A DNA stretch of 64,000 nt from Methylomonas koyamae (GCF_019669905.1 NZ_AP019777.1:1054001-1118000); one strand, 5' to 3'; counted from the stretch's first letter, positions 19,434-29,620 are shown. A program made the numbers and translations. The notes: a model not told the origin generated them from the letters alone.

Positions 19434-20555
19434 TTACTTGCGCAGTCCGGCGGTTCGCAATAGGGTTTTGACGCCGCGTTTCAGGCGTTGGCCGAGGATG
19501 TTGCGGGCGGCGTGGTAATTGCCGGCGGCCGTGGCCGGGTTGAACGCCATCACGCCATAATAGTCGCGGGCCTGTTTCATCCAGCCCCCCTTGTAATCCT
19601 CGACGCCGAAGCCGAAGTCTATGCTTGCCGCCCGGTCCCGGTCCAACGCCTGGGCGATCATGAAATTGGTCAACACCACGCCGACCGCCAGATGCTTGTA
19701 CTCTTCCCGGTAAGCCAGCCGGACGCAGTGGGCGACGCCGCGGTCGAACAGCCAGAATTGCACCGCGGCGGCCTGTTCGCCCAGGCGCAAAATACCCAGC
19801 CGCAGGCAGCCCAGCTCCGCGGCCAGCCGCATCATGTCCTGGATTTCTCTGTTGAACATGGTTTCCGGCCTTTTCCAGCTAGTCATCGACACGGCGATAT
19901 AGTCGGCCAGCGCTTGCTGCAACTGTTCCGGCGTGGTGTACAACTCCAGTTTGAGTTGGCCGGTTTTTTCCAAGGCCCGTTGCCGACGGCGTACGCTGTA
20001 ACGCAAGTTGGCGCTGCGCGCGTCGAAATAGGCGGCATAGTCCAGGCCGGCGGTGGTTTCGTAGCGGTTGTAGGAATTGGCGTAGCGTTGGCAACGGAAG
20101 CCGGCTTGCTGTAAAGCCGAAACCAGCGCTTGTTCCAGTTCCGAACCTTCCGCTAACGGCCACAGGCGCAGCGCGTCACAGCGGCCGCGGCCGTTGCCTA
20201 GCGGCGTGGCCTGCAGGTGGCGGAACAGGGCAATCAACAATCCCTGGCGGTCGGATGCTGCGGGATGAAACAGCAACGGCGTTTCGGCGAAGTTTTCCGG
20301 ATGGCTGAGCGCGGCCAAGGTGTCGGCGCCGGTCGCGGCGGAGTCGAGCACGGTGTGGCGTAACGCTGCCAGCAATAGGGTGCGGCCGCTGCCGGCATCG
20401 GCGACGGCGTAGACGCGAAAGGTGTCCGTATCGGCAAACAGGCTGCGTTGCAGGATTTCGAACCACTGCGGCCGGTAAAAGAAGCCGCAATCGTGCAGCC
20501 AGGTGCAATCCGGCGGAAGTTCGGCGAAGTTTGGGTAGTGTTCGATCGTATACAT
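19434..20555 (-). CDS. GNAT/FemAB-like acyltransferase
   Basis: A 373-residue cytoplasmic protein. Start 20555 (MYTIEHYPNFAELPPDC) is the first in-frame ATG that opens the conserved part. The C-terminal GNAT-fold region (~165-360) has a segment typical of FemAB/BioF2-like proteins: YSVRRRQRALEKTG, QAAAVQFWLFDRGVAHCVRL, and a final SIDFGFGVEDYKGGWMKQ. These proteins often modify cell-wall or exopolysaccharide precursors, or are linked to PEP-CTERM/exosortase systems. The substrate is unknown. It is transcribed divergently from a second member of the family (162 bp apart), which suggests paired function. Confidence 0.75.
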   Translation of the reverse strand: MYTIEHYPNFAELPPDCTWLHDCGFFYRPQWFEILQRSLFADTDTFRVYAVADAGSGRTLLLAALRHTVLDSAATGADTLAALSHPENFAETPLLFHPAASDRQGLLIALFRHLQATPLGNGRGRCDALRLWPLAEGSELEQALVSALQQAGFRCQRYANSYNRYETTAGLDYAAYFDARSANLRYSVRRRQRALEKTGQLKLELYTTPEQLQQALADYIAVSMTSWKRPETMFNREIQDMMRLAAELGCLRLGILRLGEQAAAVQFWLFDRGVAHCVRLAYREEYKHLAVGVVLTNFMIAQALDRDRAASIDFGFGVEDYKGGWMKQARDYYGVMAFNPATAAGNYHAARNILGQRLKRGVKTLLRTAGLRK

Positions 20556-20717
20556 GGTTGGGGCAGCGGTTCCAATCGGCGAGCGGTTACAGTAACATCG
20601 CCGCGATAGCCGCGGCGCTGCCAATCTATAAGCACAGGCGCGATCGCGCAATACCCGCCGGCCGAGTGGCGAACTTTTCCATAAGAGCGGACCGAGTCCG
20701 CCGTTACCGATGTTTAG

Positions 20718-21734
20718 ATGAAACTTTGCCAGTTGGCCGAATTTCCGGACTTGCCGCGATGGCCGCAGATTGCGGGCGGCATGCCGACCCAGACTCACGC
20801 CTGGATGCAGGCCCGAGCCGGTTTGTTGCCGCCCGGTTTGCCGATCAGGTTGTATGCGGTCGAATCCGGCGGCCGAATGCAGGCGCTGGCGCCATTGTGC
20901 GCTGCCGGCGGCTGGCTGCGCGAATTGCCGGCCATGTTCGAACCCAGCGATCTGATTGCCGCAGATGAGCCCGGTTTGGCCGTTCTGGCGGACGGGCTGG
21001 CGGCGCAGCCTTTGCCGTTGTATCTGGAACGGCTGCCGCTGGACTCGGCGACGCTGCCGGCTTTGCGCCGGGCCTACCGCCGGCGCGGTCTGGTGCAGGT
21101 CCAACCGGCCATGCCGACGCCGCTGATCCGGTTGGAGCGGCAGATTGCCGATGTCGATGCGCTGTTCAACGCTCGGCGGCGGGCGGATTTTCGCCGTGCG
21201 GAACGGCGGGCGGCCCGATTCGGCGATTTGCGCTACCAGATCCAGGCGCCGGCCGACGCGGCCGAGTTGACCCGGCTATTGGCCGAGGCTTACGCGATGG
21301 AGGCGAAAAGTTGGAAGGCCGCCGCAGGCACCGCTTTGAGCGCCGACTGGGTCCAGGGCGAGTTTTTCCGGCGCTTCTGCCGGGCGGCGATGCAGGAAGG
21401 TATGTTGCGCATCGCCTTGCTGCGTCTCGGCGACCGCACCGCGGCGATGCAGATTGCCTGCGAGTGGCGGCAACGCTTCTGGCTGTTCAAGATCAGCCAC
21501 GATTTGGCTTTTGCCGACTGTTCGCCGGGCCAATTATTGATGCGGTATACGCTGCAATACGCGGCTGCCGGCGGATTGCAGGCCTACGAATTCATGGGTG
21601 GCATGGACGGTTGGACCCGGCTATGGACCCGCGACGTGCGCGAATATTGCCAGGTGCGGGCGGCGCCGTTCGGCTTGGCGGCAATGAAAATGGCGGCGAA
21701 AAGCGCGGTGCGCACGCTGCGCGGCCGTTTATAA
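20718..21734 (+). CDS. GNAT/FemAB-like acyltransferase, second copy
   Basis: A 338-residue member of the same superfamily as its divergent neighbour but quite different in sequence. The acyltransferase region (~140-330) has ARRRADFRRAERRAARFGDL, DRTAAMQIACEWRQRFWLFK and the final YEFMGGMDGWTRLWTRDVREY, which parallels the DFGFG...W end of the other copy. ATG 20718 is the natural start. The 14-nt gap to the PRODH-like gene suggests an operon. Peptidoglycan or polysaccharide decoration is inference. Confidence 0.75.
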   Translation: MKLCQLAEFPDLPRWPQIAGGMPTQTHAWMQARAGLLPPGLPIRLYAVESGGRMQALAPLCAAGGWLRELPAMFEPSDLIAADEPGLAVLADGLAAQPLPLYLERLPLDSATLPALRRAYRRRGLVQVQPAMPTPLIRLERQIADVDALFNARRRADFRRAERRAARFGDLRYQIQAPADAAELTRLLAEAYAMEAKSWKAAAGTALSADWVQGEFFRRFCRAAMQEGMLRIALLRLGDRTAAMQIACEWRQRFWLFKISHDLAFADCSPGQLLMRYTLQYAAAGGLQAYEFMGGMDGWTRLWTRDVREYCQVRAAPFGLAAMKMAAKSAVRTLRGRL

Positions 21735-21748
21735 CCTATTGGGGGGCG

Positions 21749-22648
21749 ATGATGGTTAAGGCTTGGGGACGGCGCATCGTAGGCAAAGGCTTGCGCCTGG
21801 TATTGCGGATAGCCGGCCGGGTATACGTGCCGGGCTCCCGGCTGGAGGACGCGATGCGGGTGGCGCGCCGGCTGTCGGCGCAGCAGCTCGCGTACACGCT
21901 GGGCTACTTTCATAACTGGTTGGAACCGCAGCGCCAGGAAACGCCGGAGCAGGTTGCCGCGGTCTGCCGGCAGATTATCGCCGCCATTGCCGAATTGCCG
22001 GGCCAAGCTTACCTGTCGGTCAAGGCGCCGGCCTTGGCTTACGATGCCGGATTGCTGGGCCAAATCGCCGTCGCGGCGCGCGACGCCGGTATGCTGCTGC
22101 ATTTCGATTCGCACGAGCCGTTGACGGCCGATGCGACCCTGGCCTGCGTGCGCAACGCGCTGGCCGAGGGCGCGGCGGTGGGCTTGAGCGTACCGGGGCG
22201 CTGGCGGCGCAGTCTGGCCGACGCCGATCTGGCCTGCGAGTTGGGAGTGCGGGTGCGGGTGGTGAAGGGCGAGTGGCCCGATCCGATGGACGCCGATATG
22301 GATATGCGCGAGGGTTTTCTGCGCGTGGTCGAGCGGTTGGCCGGCCGCGCGGCTTCGGTAGCGCTGGCCAGCCACGATCCATGGTTGGTGCGCGAAGCCT
22401 TGCTGCGCTTGCGCGCGGCCGGCACCCCTTGCGAAATCGAATTGCTGCACGGTTTGCCCAAGCGCCGTTTGCTGGCGCTGGCCCGCGAATTTTCGGTGCC
22501 GGCCCGGGTGTATATCCCGTTCGGTATCGCCTGGCGGCCGTATGCGCTGGGCAAGGCCGCCGACAATCCGCGCCTGCTGTGGTGGGTAGTCCGCGACAGC
22601 GTCGTGGGCTTATTGCTGTCGCTGCGGCGCTTGCCGGGCAGAATCTGA
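21749..22648 (+). CDS. Proline dehydrogenase-like protein (PRODH fold)
   Basis: A 299-residue protein with the beta8/alpha8 PRODH pattern: YLSVKAPALAYD, MLLHFDSHEP, GLSVPGRWRRSL, VRVRVVKGEWPDPM (the Lys/FAD-contact strand), VALASHDPWLVREALLR and PCEIELLHGLPKRR, ending in VYIPFGIAWRPYALGKAADN. PRODH enzymes oxidise proline to pyrroline-5-carboxylate with FAD. This one is a short stand-alone form lacking the PutA dehydrogenase part, and it sits beside FemAB-like genes rather than proline genes, so its natural substrate may differ. The start at 21749 follows GGGGGG after the previous stop. Confidence 0.75.
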   Translation: MMVKAWGRRIVGKGLRLVLRIAGRVYVPGSRLEDAMRVARRLSAQQLAYTLGYFHNWLEPQRQETPEQVAAVCRQIIAAIAELPGQAYLSVKAPALAYDAGLLGQIAVAARDAGMLLHFDSHEPLTADATLACVRNALAEGAAVGLSVPGRWRRSLADADLACELGVRVRVVKGEWPDPMDADMDMREGFLRVVERLAGRAASVALASHDPWLVREALLRLRAAGTPCEIELLHGLPKRRLLALAREFSVPARVYIPFGIAWRPYALGKAADNPRLLWWVVRDSVVGLLLSLRRLPGRI

Positions 22649-22707
22649 AGTTAACCGAATCCCGCCATGCCGGTCGGCGGATCTTGCTAACTTGGCGGTA
22701 TTCAGGC

Positions 22708-23502
22708 TCAGCCGGGGTGGGGCAGGCCGGTTTCGGCTTGGGTTTCCGGGCTCGGTTTTTCCTGTTTCAACCAGTGCACCAGTTCCAAGCGGCCGTCGTT
22801 ATGCTCGACGATGGCGGTGCAGCTCTCGACGAAGTCGCCGGTGTTGACGTAGGTGAAACCTTCGATGTCCTTGATTTCGGCGTGATGGATGTGGCCGCAG
22901 ATCACGCCGTCCAAGCCCTGGTTTCTGAGGGTGCGGACGATGCTTTCCTCGTAGTCCGAAATGAATTGGACGGCATTTTTGACTTTGAATTTGACGAAGG
23001 CGGCCAACGAAAAATGCGATTGGTAGCCGATTAGTTTCCGGCACAGGCGTAGGAAACGGTTGATCTCGATCAGCCAGTCGTAGCCGACGCTGCCGATCTT
23101 GGCCAGCCAGCGGTGGTGCCTGGCGATGGTGTCGTATTCGTCGCCGTGCACGATCAAAAAGCGTTTGCCGGCAGCAGTGGTGTGGATGTCGGAACGCTTG
23201 ACCACGATGTCGCCGAACACGTAATCGTCGTATTCGCGTACGTTTTCGTCGTGGTTGCCGGGCACGTAAATGATTTGGGTGCCGTGCCGGGCTTTGCGCA
23301 GAATTTTCTGGATGATGGTGTTGTGCTCCCGCGGCCAGTACATCTTTTTCGACAACGCCCAAAAGTCGATGATATCGCCGACCAGATACAGCTTTTCGCT
23401 ATCGTTGTGTTTCAGAAAATCCAGCAGCGCATCGGCGTGGCATTGGGTGGAGCCGATGTGCAAATCGGAAATCCAGATGGTTCGGTATGTAGAGGCAGTC
23501 AT
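22708..23502 (-). CDS. LpxH-like metallophosphoesterase (UDP-2,3-diacylglucosamine diphosphatase family)
   Basis: A 264-residue calcineurin-like phosphoesterase with all metal-site motifs: ISDLHIGS (D-x-H), VGDIIDFW (GD), VPGNHDENV (GNHD), VHGDEYDT and CGHIHHAEI (GHxH). It belongs to the UDP-2,3-diacylglucosamine diphosphatase group, which cleaves the pyrophosphate during lipid A synthesis, although homologues of this length are also found outside the lipid A pathway. The extra middle segment (HHRWLAKIGSVGYDWLIEIN) is typical of this subgroup. It is convergent with the PRODH-like gene and divergent from phoU. Confidence 0.85.
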   Translation of the reverse strand: MTASTYRTIWISDLHIGSTQCHADALLDFLKHNDSEKLYLVGDIIDFWALSKKMYWPREHNTIIQKILRKARHGTQIIYVPGNHDENVREYDDYVFGDIVVKRSDIHTTAAGKRFLIVHGDEYDTIARHHRWLAKIGSVGYDWLIEINRFLRLCRKLIGYQSHFSLAAFVKFKVKNAVQFISDYEESIVRTLRNQGLDGVICGHIHHAEIKDIEGFTYVNTGDFVESCTAIVEHNDGRLELVHWLKQEKPSPETQAETGLPHPG

Positions 23503-23755
23503 AAGTACGCTGGGTATGGATAGCGGATGGGGGGTATTTTTCTGGCTGTTTATGACAGCAGTATGACGCTTGCCGCAAGCGGGCGGCGGACAAGCCGATT
23601 TTGCCGCCCGCGTCCGCTTGTCACAATTCCGTCATTCCCGGCGCCCGGCTCGGCCGGATCTGGCTTGTAGCTGCTGCCATGTCACATTCCTGTCACTTTG
23701 AGCCGTTAAACTCCGGGCCTAAAAACTTGCGCGTTAACCCGATAGAGACTTGGTT

Positions 23756-24493
23756 ATGATCACTCCGACAGACACCGGCGGCAATCCGCATACGCTGCAC
23801 GAATACGACAACGAGCTGAGCCATTTGTACGGCCTGCTGCTGGAAGTTACCGACTTGTTGATTTACCAGTTCGAGCAGGCCATGCAAGCCATGGATTACG
23901 GCGACGCCGAGCTGGCGCAGAAAGTCATTTCCCGCCACAAGAAGCTGAAACATTACGAAAGCAAAATCGACGACGGCGTGTTGAGCGTGATTGCCCGGCA
24001 TTGCCCGGTGGCCAACGATCTGCGCCTGGTGTTGTCGGTCTCGAAAATTTCGGCCGAGTTTTCCAAAATCGGCGACGAAATCGGCGAATTCGCCCGGCTG
24101 GTCACGGTGTTGTTCGATCCGAGCACCAGCGACCCGAACGAAAAATTGCTGGCCGATATCGTCAAAATGGGCGGCTTGGTCAAGGCGATTCTGGACAAGC
24201 TGATGGTGGTGTTCGAGAACCGCGATTCCAAACAGGCTTATGCACTGTTGCAATGCGACCAACTGTGCGAGAAAGAATTGCAGGAAGGGATCAAGCACCA
24301 ATTGGCCTATGTCCTGCACGACGCCCGCATGATCCGCCGGGCGCTGGACATCATGCAAATGATGAAGATCTTGGAGCGTTGCGCCGAGCATTGCCGGGTC
24401 GTCGCCGAGCATGCCGTGTTCATGCTGGACGGTGTCGATATCCGCCACGGCGGTCTGCTGCGCCAGCAAACGCCTAGCCAGGGCAACGCCTGA
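23756..24493 (+). CDS. phoU: PhoU-type phosphate signalling regulator
   Basis: A 245-residue helical protein with two PhoU domains (~10-110 and ~120-225): YDNELSHLYGLLLEVTD, ARHCPVANDLRLVLSVSKI and MMKILERCAEHCRVVAEHAVFM. The repeated E/DxxxD-type metal-binding helix motif is visible in ISAEFSKIGDEIGEFARL and ILERCAEHCRVVAEH. PhoU links the Pst transporter to the PhoR-PhoB system. No pst genes lie in this window, so it is detached from the usual operon. ATG 23756 is preferred to the TTG two codons upstream. Confidence 0.88.
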   Translation: MITPTDTGGNPHTLHEYDNELSHLYGLLLEVTDLLIYQFEQAMQAMDYGDAELAQKVISRHKKLKHYESKIDDGVLSVIARHCPVANDLRLVLSVSKISAEFSKIGDEIGEFARLVTVLFDPSTSDPNEKLLADIVKMGGLVKAILDKLMVVFENRDSKQAYALLQCDQLCEKELQEGIKHQLAYVLHDARMIRRALDIMQMMKILERCAEHCRVVAEHAVFMLDGVDIRHGGLLRQQTPSQGNA

Positions 24494-24523
24494 CCGGCGG
24501 TTTTTAATTACGGGAGTCCAGCC

Positions 24524-24880
24524 ATGGGGCCGACATTGCCGTTTCCGTATTACGGGTTTGCCGATTATTGCAACGAACTCAAGGCTTTGGGTATCGATCC
24601 CGGCTACGTGATGTATACCGACCGCCACGCCAACAACGGTCAGCCTAGCGCCAGATTGGTGCCGGCCGAGCATTTGCCGGCGGCGCGGGCCTATATCGAA
24701 GCGGCCAGCGACGCGGCGTTCATCGATTTGGTGCAAGCCGGCGTGCTAGTGGATACCGAATGGGAGCGGCATACCACCGGTTGGCTGGTCGTGTCGTTTA
24801 CCGGCTGGGAAGTCCTGCACAAGGCCTTCAGCCGCTTGAACGCGAAGCTGGACCATGCGGTGTTGGATATGGCGGGGTGA
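24524..24880 (+). CDS. Small protein of unknown function
   Basis: 118 residues, ATG 24524, 30 bp after phoU on the same strand, so it may share its transcript. It has the aromatic N-terminus MGPTLPFPYYGFADYCNEL and an amphipathic helix (HLPAARAYIEAASDAAF). No signal peptide, membrane span or catalytic motif is visible. I do not recognise the family. Confidence 0.55.
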   Translation: MGPTLPFPYYGFADYCNELKALGIDPGYVMYTDRHANNGQPSARLVPAEHLPAARAYIEAASDAAFIDLVQAGVLVDTEWERHTTGWLVVSFTGWEVLHKAFSRLNAKLDHAVLDMAG

Positions 24881-25049
24881 GGCGGTAGCTGGTTTGTCGG
24901 GTTGCATAATCTGCATGCTGGCGATGGCGAGTGAGAGTTTGCCTGCTTCCGGTTTGGCCAATTTTATTTTGTAGGCCGGAATGCCGAAGTCACTTTTATG
25001 ACATTTCATTCGTAATGAGAGCTGGATTTCAAGCTTAACCGACACATAC

Positions 25050-25078
25050 AAAAAAGCCAGGCTAGGCCTGGCTTTTTT
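25050..25078 (-). terminator. Bidirectional intrinsic terminator
   Basis: GCCAGGC - TAG - GCCTGGC (25056-25072) flanked by A5 on the left and T6 on the right. It lies 23 bp beyond the parA stop codon (leftward genes) and would also stop rightward transcripts. Confidence 0.9.
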
Positions 25079-25100
25079 AGGTTAGATGGCGCAGCGGCAG

Positions 25101-25874
25101 CTATTGGTGAATTTCCAAATGCAAGGCGCGGTATTCTTCGGTCAGTTTGTGCGATGGAGCGTAGTGCACCAGCGGTTGGGCGTCGCTGTGCGATTCGCGG
25201 ACTTTGACCGAGGTCGAGATTTTGGTTTCCAGCACCGGCAAGCCTTCGGCGATCAGGTCTTCGACCAATTGCCGCGGCAGGTTGGCTTGTTTTTGGTATT
25301 GGTTGACAACGACGCCTTCCACTTCCAAATGCGGGTTGTGGTCGGCCTTGACTTCGGTGATCGCACGCATCAGCGTGTACAACGCTTCGCGGGCGAAGGT
25401 GTCGCAGTCGAACGGGATCAGGCATTTTTCGGCGGCGATCAAGGCTGACAGGCTGTAGAAGTTCAGAATCGGCGGCGTGTCGATATAGATGTGTTCGAAG
25501 CCTTCCAGCCGTTCCAGCGCTTCGCGCAGTTTGTAGATTTTATGCCTGGATTCCAGCCGGCTTTGCAGGCCTTCCAGGTCGGAATGCGACGGCAGCACGT
25601 ACAGGTTGGGGAAGGGCGTTTCGTGGATCAGGCCGTCCAAGCCTTCCTTCCCGCCGCCGAACAGGCCCAGTCCCAGGCTGTCTTTGAAGAAGTGGGCAAT
25701 GGTTTTATCGGAATCGGCGACCTTGCTGCCCAGCAGGTATTGCGTCGAGTTGCCTTGTACGTCGAGGTCGATCACCAGGGTTTTTTTGCCTTCGACGGCA
25801 CTGATCGCCGCCAAATTGCAGGTAATGGTGGATTTACCGACGCCGCCTTTCTGATTGAAAATCACCCTGCGCAT
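25101..25874 (-). CDS. ParA/MinD-family ATPase, orphan
   Basis: A 257-residue deviant Walker-A ATPase: FNQKGGVGKSTITCNLA (with the signature Lys), Walker A' VIDLDVQGNST and Walker B IYIDTPPILN. Such proteins position chromosomes, plasmids or protein arrays by ATP-driven gradients on the nucleoid. No parB or partner gene is adjacent, so the cargo is unknown. It follows the DUF1451 gene on the same strand with a 57-bp gap and is closed by a terminator. Confidence 0.9.
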   Translation of the reverse strand: MRRVIFNQKGGVGKSTITCNLAAISAVEGKKTLVIDLDVQGNSTQYLLGSKVADSDKTIAHFFKDSLGLGLFGGGKEGLDGLIHETPFPNLYVLPSHSDLEGLQSRLESRHKIYKLREALERLEGFEHIYIDTPPILNFYSLSALIAAEKCLIPFDCDTFAREALYTLMRAITEVKADHNPHLEVEGVVVNQYQKQANLPRQLVEDLIAEGLPVLETKISTSVKVRESHSDAQPLVHYAPSHKLTEEYRALHLEIHQ

Positions 25875-25931
25875 AATCGCCCTCGATCAAGGAAAAATAA
25901 AGCCCGCATTATAAGGTTTGAGCCCGCAATA

Positions 25932-26420
25932 TCAACAACGGCTGAAACTGCTGCCTTTGCATTCCGGGCAGGCCGGGATGATACTGGTGGATTTGAAGGC
26001 GATTTGCTTGCCGCAAGCGTCGCAGGTGAAGGTGCCGGGGCCGGCCACTTCGCCGCTTTGGTAGGGGTGGTACAGTTTGGCTTCCATTTCCAGTGCCGCC
26101 AGCTTGACCCGGGTTTTATCGGCGATGTCGAGAAAGGCTTCCAGCGCGAAGTTTTCGATCAATTCGATGTCGAACTTCAGCCATTCGGACAGCGAGTCGT
26201 TTTCGTGTTTCAGGTCTGGCGATGTGGCGACGTGTTCGACGTCGCGCATCACATAGTCGGCGATTTTGTTGATTTCTTCCTGGGTGTGGCCACCCAGCGC
26301 GGCGGTTTTCTCTTTGGCGATTTCCAAAGCGTCGGCCACCGAATGCAGTGTGTCATCCATCGCTTCGTAGAGATGGCCCATCAAGTCGTCGTATGCTTTG
26401 ATCAGTTTATTTTCGCCCAT
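25932..26420 (-). CDS. DUF1451 zinc-ribbon protein (YbeL-like)
   Basis: 162 residues. The N-terminal ~110 are helical (LIKAYDDLMGHLYEAMDDTL). The C-terminus is a zinc ribbon with two Cys pairs, CDACGK and CPECKGSSF. This matches E. coli YbeL, which also sits next to leuS, so the synteny supports the assignment. Function is unknown in all members. It is divergent from leuS and precedes parA on the same strand. Confidence 0.85.
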   Translation of the reverse strand: MGENKLIKAYDDLMGHLYEAMDDTLHSVADALEIAKEKTAALGGHTQEEINKIADYVMRDVEHVATSPDLKHENDSLSEWLKFDIELIENFALEAFLDIADKTRVKLAALEMEAKLYHPYQSGEVAGPGTFTCDACGKQIAFKSTSIIPACPECKGSSFSRC

Positions 26421-26509
26421 GCTTACTCCCGGTATTTATAGTATTCGCGCTTTAGATTTAAGCGCCTGTAAGGTATTCTAGCGCCTTTTTACAGCAAAAG
26501 ACGAACAGG

Positions 26510-29098
26510 ATGGAAGAGCATTACAACCCCGCGGCGATCGAAGAAAAAGTCCAAGCCGATTGGGAAAAATCAGGCGTGTTTACCGCAACCGAGGATACCG
26601 GCAAGGAAAAATACTACTGCTTGTCGATGTTCCCCTACCCGAGCGGCAAGCTGCACATGGGCCACGTCCGCAACTACACCATCGGCGACGTGATCAGCCG
26701 TTTCCAGCGCATGCAAGGCAAGCACGTTTTGCAACCGATGGGTTGGGATGCCTTCGGATTGCCGGCGGAAAACGCCGCGATGCAAAACAAGGTGCATCCG
26801 GCCGATTGGACCTATTCCAACATCGACTACATGCGCGACCAGCTCAAACGCCTGGGCTTCGGTTACGACTGGAGCCGCGAGCTGGCGACCTGCGACCCTG
26901 AGTATTACCGCTGGGAACAATGGTTCTTCATCCGTCTGCTGGAAAAGGGCCTGGTTTACAAAAAAACCGCGCCGGTCAACTGGTGTCCGCATGACCAGAC
27001 CGTACTGGCCAACGAACAGGTGATCGACGGTTGCTGCTGGCGCTGCGACACCCAGGTCGAGAAAAAAGAAATCTCGCAGTGGTTTTTGAAAATCACCGCT
27101 TATGCCCAGGAATTGCTGGACGACCTGCAAAAACTGCCGGGCTGGCCTGAGCAAGTGCGGACGATGCAGGCCAACTGGATCGGCCGTTCCGAAGGCGTCG
27201 AGATGGATTTTGCCGTGGAAGGTTTCGAGTCGCCGATTCGAATTTACACCACCCGTCCCGACACGGTGATGGGCGTGACTTACGTCGCGGTCGCCGCGGA
27301 GCATCCGGTCGCGTTGAAAGCCGCCGAAACCAATCCCGAAATTGCCGCGTTCATCGAGTCCTGCAAGCAGATGGAAACCTCGGAAGCGGCGATGGAAACC
27401 ATGGAAAAACGCGGCATTGCCTCGGGTTACAGCGCGATTCATCCGCTGACCGGCGAGTCGGTGCCGGTGTGGATCGCCAACTTCGTGTTGATGAGCTACG
27501 GCACCGGAGCGGTGATGTCGGTGCCGGCCCACGACCAACGCGATTACGAATTCGCTAAGAAATACGGTATTGCGATCAAGGAAGTCATCGCCTCCGCCGA
27601 CGGTAGCGACGACAGTGTGGCCGACAAGGCTTTCACCGACAAAGGCGTTCTGAAAAACTCCGGCGAATTCGACGGTCTGGATTTCAAACAAGCCTTCGAC
27701 GCCATTGCCGCCAAACTGGCCGGCCTGGGCAAAGGCGAGCGCAAAACCAATTTCCGCCTGCGCGACTGGGGCGTATCACGCCAACGTTACTGGGGCGCGC
27801 CGATTCCAGTGATTTATTGCGACGACTGCGGTACCGTGCCGGTGCCCGACGAGCAATTGCCGGTGACCTTGCCGCGCGACGTGGTGCTGGACGGCTCGCA
27901 ATCGCCATTGGCCGCGCATCCGACCTTTCCGCATACCGATTGCCCAACATGCGGCAAACCGGCCCGACGCGAGACCGATACCTTCGATACCTTCATGGAA
28001 TCGTCCTGGTACTTCGCCCGCTACGCCAGCAGCGACTGCCACACGGCAATGCTGGACCAACGCGCCAATTACTGGCTGCCGGTCGACCATTACATCGGCG
28101 GTATCGAGCACGCCATTCTGCATCTGCTGTACTCGCGCTTTTACAACAAATTGCTGCGCGACGAAGGCTTGCTGGTTTGCGACGAGCCGTTTAAAAACCT
28201 GCTCACGCAAGGTATGGTCGTCGCCGAGACCTTTTACCAATTCGACGAACACGGCCATAAAAAATATTTCAACCTGACCCAGATCGAAGTCGAACGCGAC
28301 GCCAAAGGCAAGATCGTCGGCGCCAAATTATTGGAAGACGGCTCGCCGGTCACGGTCGGCGCCATCGAAAAGATGTCCAAATCCAAGAATAACGGCGTCG
28401 ATCCGCAGGTGTTGATCGATAAATACGGCGCCGACACCGTGCGCTTGTACACGATGTTTACGTCGCCGCCGGACCAGTCCTTGGAATGGAACGATGCGGG
28501 CGTCGAAGGCGCGTTCCGTTTCCTAAAACGCTTGTGGCGCCAGGTTTACTTGCATGTCGAGACCGGTTTGCCGCAAGCGGCGCTGGATAAAGCCGCGCTG
28601 ACGGACGATCAAAAAGCTTTGCGTCGCCAGTTGCACCAAGCCTTGCAGAAAGTGACCGACGACATGGCGCGGCGCCACACCTTCAACACCGCAATCGCCG
28701 CCAATATGGAACTGGTCAACGCCTTGAACAAATTCGAGGACGACAGTGCCAACGGCCGGGCGGTGCGCCAGGAAGTGTTGGAAGCCATCGTGCTGATGTT
28801 GGCGCCGATCATTCCGCACGCCGCGCAGCAACTCTGGAACGACCTGGGCCGCGACAGCGACATCGTCGCCGCGGCTTGGCCGGAATTGGACGAGTCGGCG
28901 TTGGTCCAGGACAGCATCGAAATGGTGGTGCAAGTCAACGGCAAATTGCGCGGCAAGTTGGCGGTTGCGGTCGCTGCTTCGAAGGAGCAGATCGAAACCT
29001 TGGCGCTGGCCGATGCCAACGTGCAGCGTTTCCTTGAGGGTAAGCCGGTGAAAAAGCTAATCGTGGTACCGCAAAAACTGGTCAATATCGTTGTTTAA
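26510..29098 (+). CDS. leuS: Leucyl-tRNA synthetase
   Basis: An 862-residue class I synthetase that attaches leucine to tRNA-Leu. Visible motifs: the HIGH region [14 protein letters not shown] (~39-52), zinc-domain cysteines in [23 protein letters not shown] broken as CP and CCWRC, the CP1 editing domain around [19 protein letters not shown] (~245-400), and KMSKSKNNG near 625. Length matches E. coli LeuRS (860). It is the first gene of leuS-lptE-holA, an arrangement conserved in gammaproteobacteria. Confidence 0.98.
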   Translation: MEEHYNPAAIEEKVQADWEKSGVFTATEDTGKEKYYCLSMFPYPSGKLHMGHVRNYTIGDVISRFQRMQGKHVLQPMGWDAFGLPAENAAMQNKVHPADWTYSNIDYMRDQLKRLGFGYDWSRELATCDPEYYRWEQWFFIRLLEKGLVYKKTAPVNWCPHDQTVLANEQVIDGCCWRCDTQVEKKEISQWFLKITAYAQELLDDLQKLPGWPEQVRTMQANWIGRSEGVEMDFAVEGFESPIRIYTTRPDTVMGVTYVAVAAEHPVALKAAETNPEIAAFIESCKQMETSEAAMETMEKRGIASGYSAIHPLTGESVPVWIANFVLMSYGTGAVMSVPAHDQRDYEFAKKYGIAIKEVIASADGSDDSVADKAFTDKGVLKNSGEFDGLDFKQAFDAIAAKLAGLGKGERKTNFRLRDWGVSRQRYWGAPIPVIYCDDCGTVPVPDEQLPVTLPRDVVLDGSQSPLAAHPTFPHTDCPTCGKPARRETDTFDTFMESSWYFARYASSDCHTAMLDQRANYWLPVDHYIGGIEHAILHLLYSRFYNKLLRDEGLLVCDEPFKNLLTQGMVVAETFYQFDEHGHKKYFNLTQIEVERDAKGKIVGAKLLEDGSPVTVGAIEKMSKSKNNGVDPQVLIDKYGADTVRLYTMFTSPPDQSLEWNDAGVEGAFRFLKRLWRQVYLHVETGLPQAALDKAALTDDQKALRRQLHQALQKVTDDMARRHTFNTAIAANMELVNALNKFEDDSANGRAVRQEVLEAIVLMLAPIIPHAAQQLWNDLGRDSDIVAAAWPELDESALVQDSIEMVVQVNGKLRGKLAVAVAASKEQIETLALADANVQRFLEGKPVKKLIVVPQKLVNIVV

Positions 29099-29111
29099 CT
29101 GGGTTAGTGTA

Positions 29112-29615
29112 ATGCCGATGAAACGCTGGTCCCGATTCCTGGTCTTGGCCGCCGTGCTGATGCAAGCCGGTTGCGGCTACCATTTGCGCGGCTCGATCGA
29201 AATGCCGGCAGCGTTGAAAAGCCTTTACATATTCGGCGCTTCCGGACCGTTGCAAAACGAAATGCAGCAGATTATGCGGGCGTCTAAAGGCAAATTAGCG
29301 CCGACCCCGGACGATGCCGGCGTAGTCATCAAAGTGTTGAAGGAAGACATGCGCAGCCGGGTGTTGTCTATCGGTTCCACCGGTAAATCCAGCGAGTCCG
29401 AGTTGGAATATTATCTGCGCTTCCAGTTCTTCGACGCGAAGGAGACGGCGATGATGGACGAACAGGTCATCGAATTGTCCCGGGAATTCTTCAACGACCA
29501 GACCGCCGTATTGGCGAAAACCAACGAAGAGCAGTTGATACGCAGCGAAATTTATAAGCAGGCGGCCCGGATGATCTTGGCCCGCGCCCGTGTGGCGATC
29601 GACAACCAGAAGTAA
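29112..29615 (+). CDS. lptE: LPS-assembly lipoprotein LptE (RlpB)
   Basis: 167 residues. The start at 29112 gives a lipoprotein signal peptide with the lipobox QAGC (Cys near residue 20), preceded by MKRWSRFLVLAAVLM. Then comes GYHLRGSIEMPAALKSLYIFG, the hallmark LptE start. LptE sits inside LptD in the outer membrane and helps insert LPS at the surface. The gene lies between leuS (13 bp gap) and holA (5 bp gap), as in E. coli. Confidence 0.95.
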   Translation: MPMKRWSRFLVLAAVLMQAGCGYHLRGSIEMPAALKSLYIFGASGPLQNEMQQIMRASKGKLAPTPDDAGVVIKVLKEDMRSRVLSIGSTGKSSESELEYYLRFQFFDAKETAMMDEQVIELSREFFNDQTAVLAKTNEEQLIRSEIYKQAARMILARARVAIDNQK

Positions 29616-29620
29616 AACAC

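Noticed and set aside
26570..27691. Leftward 373-codon frame in leuS
   Set aside because: Shadow of leuS, which has all class I synthetase motifs.
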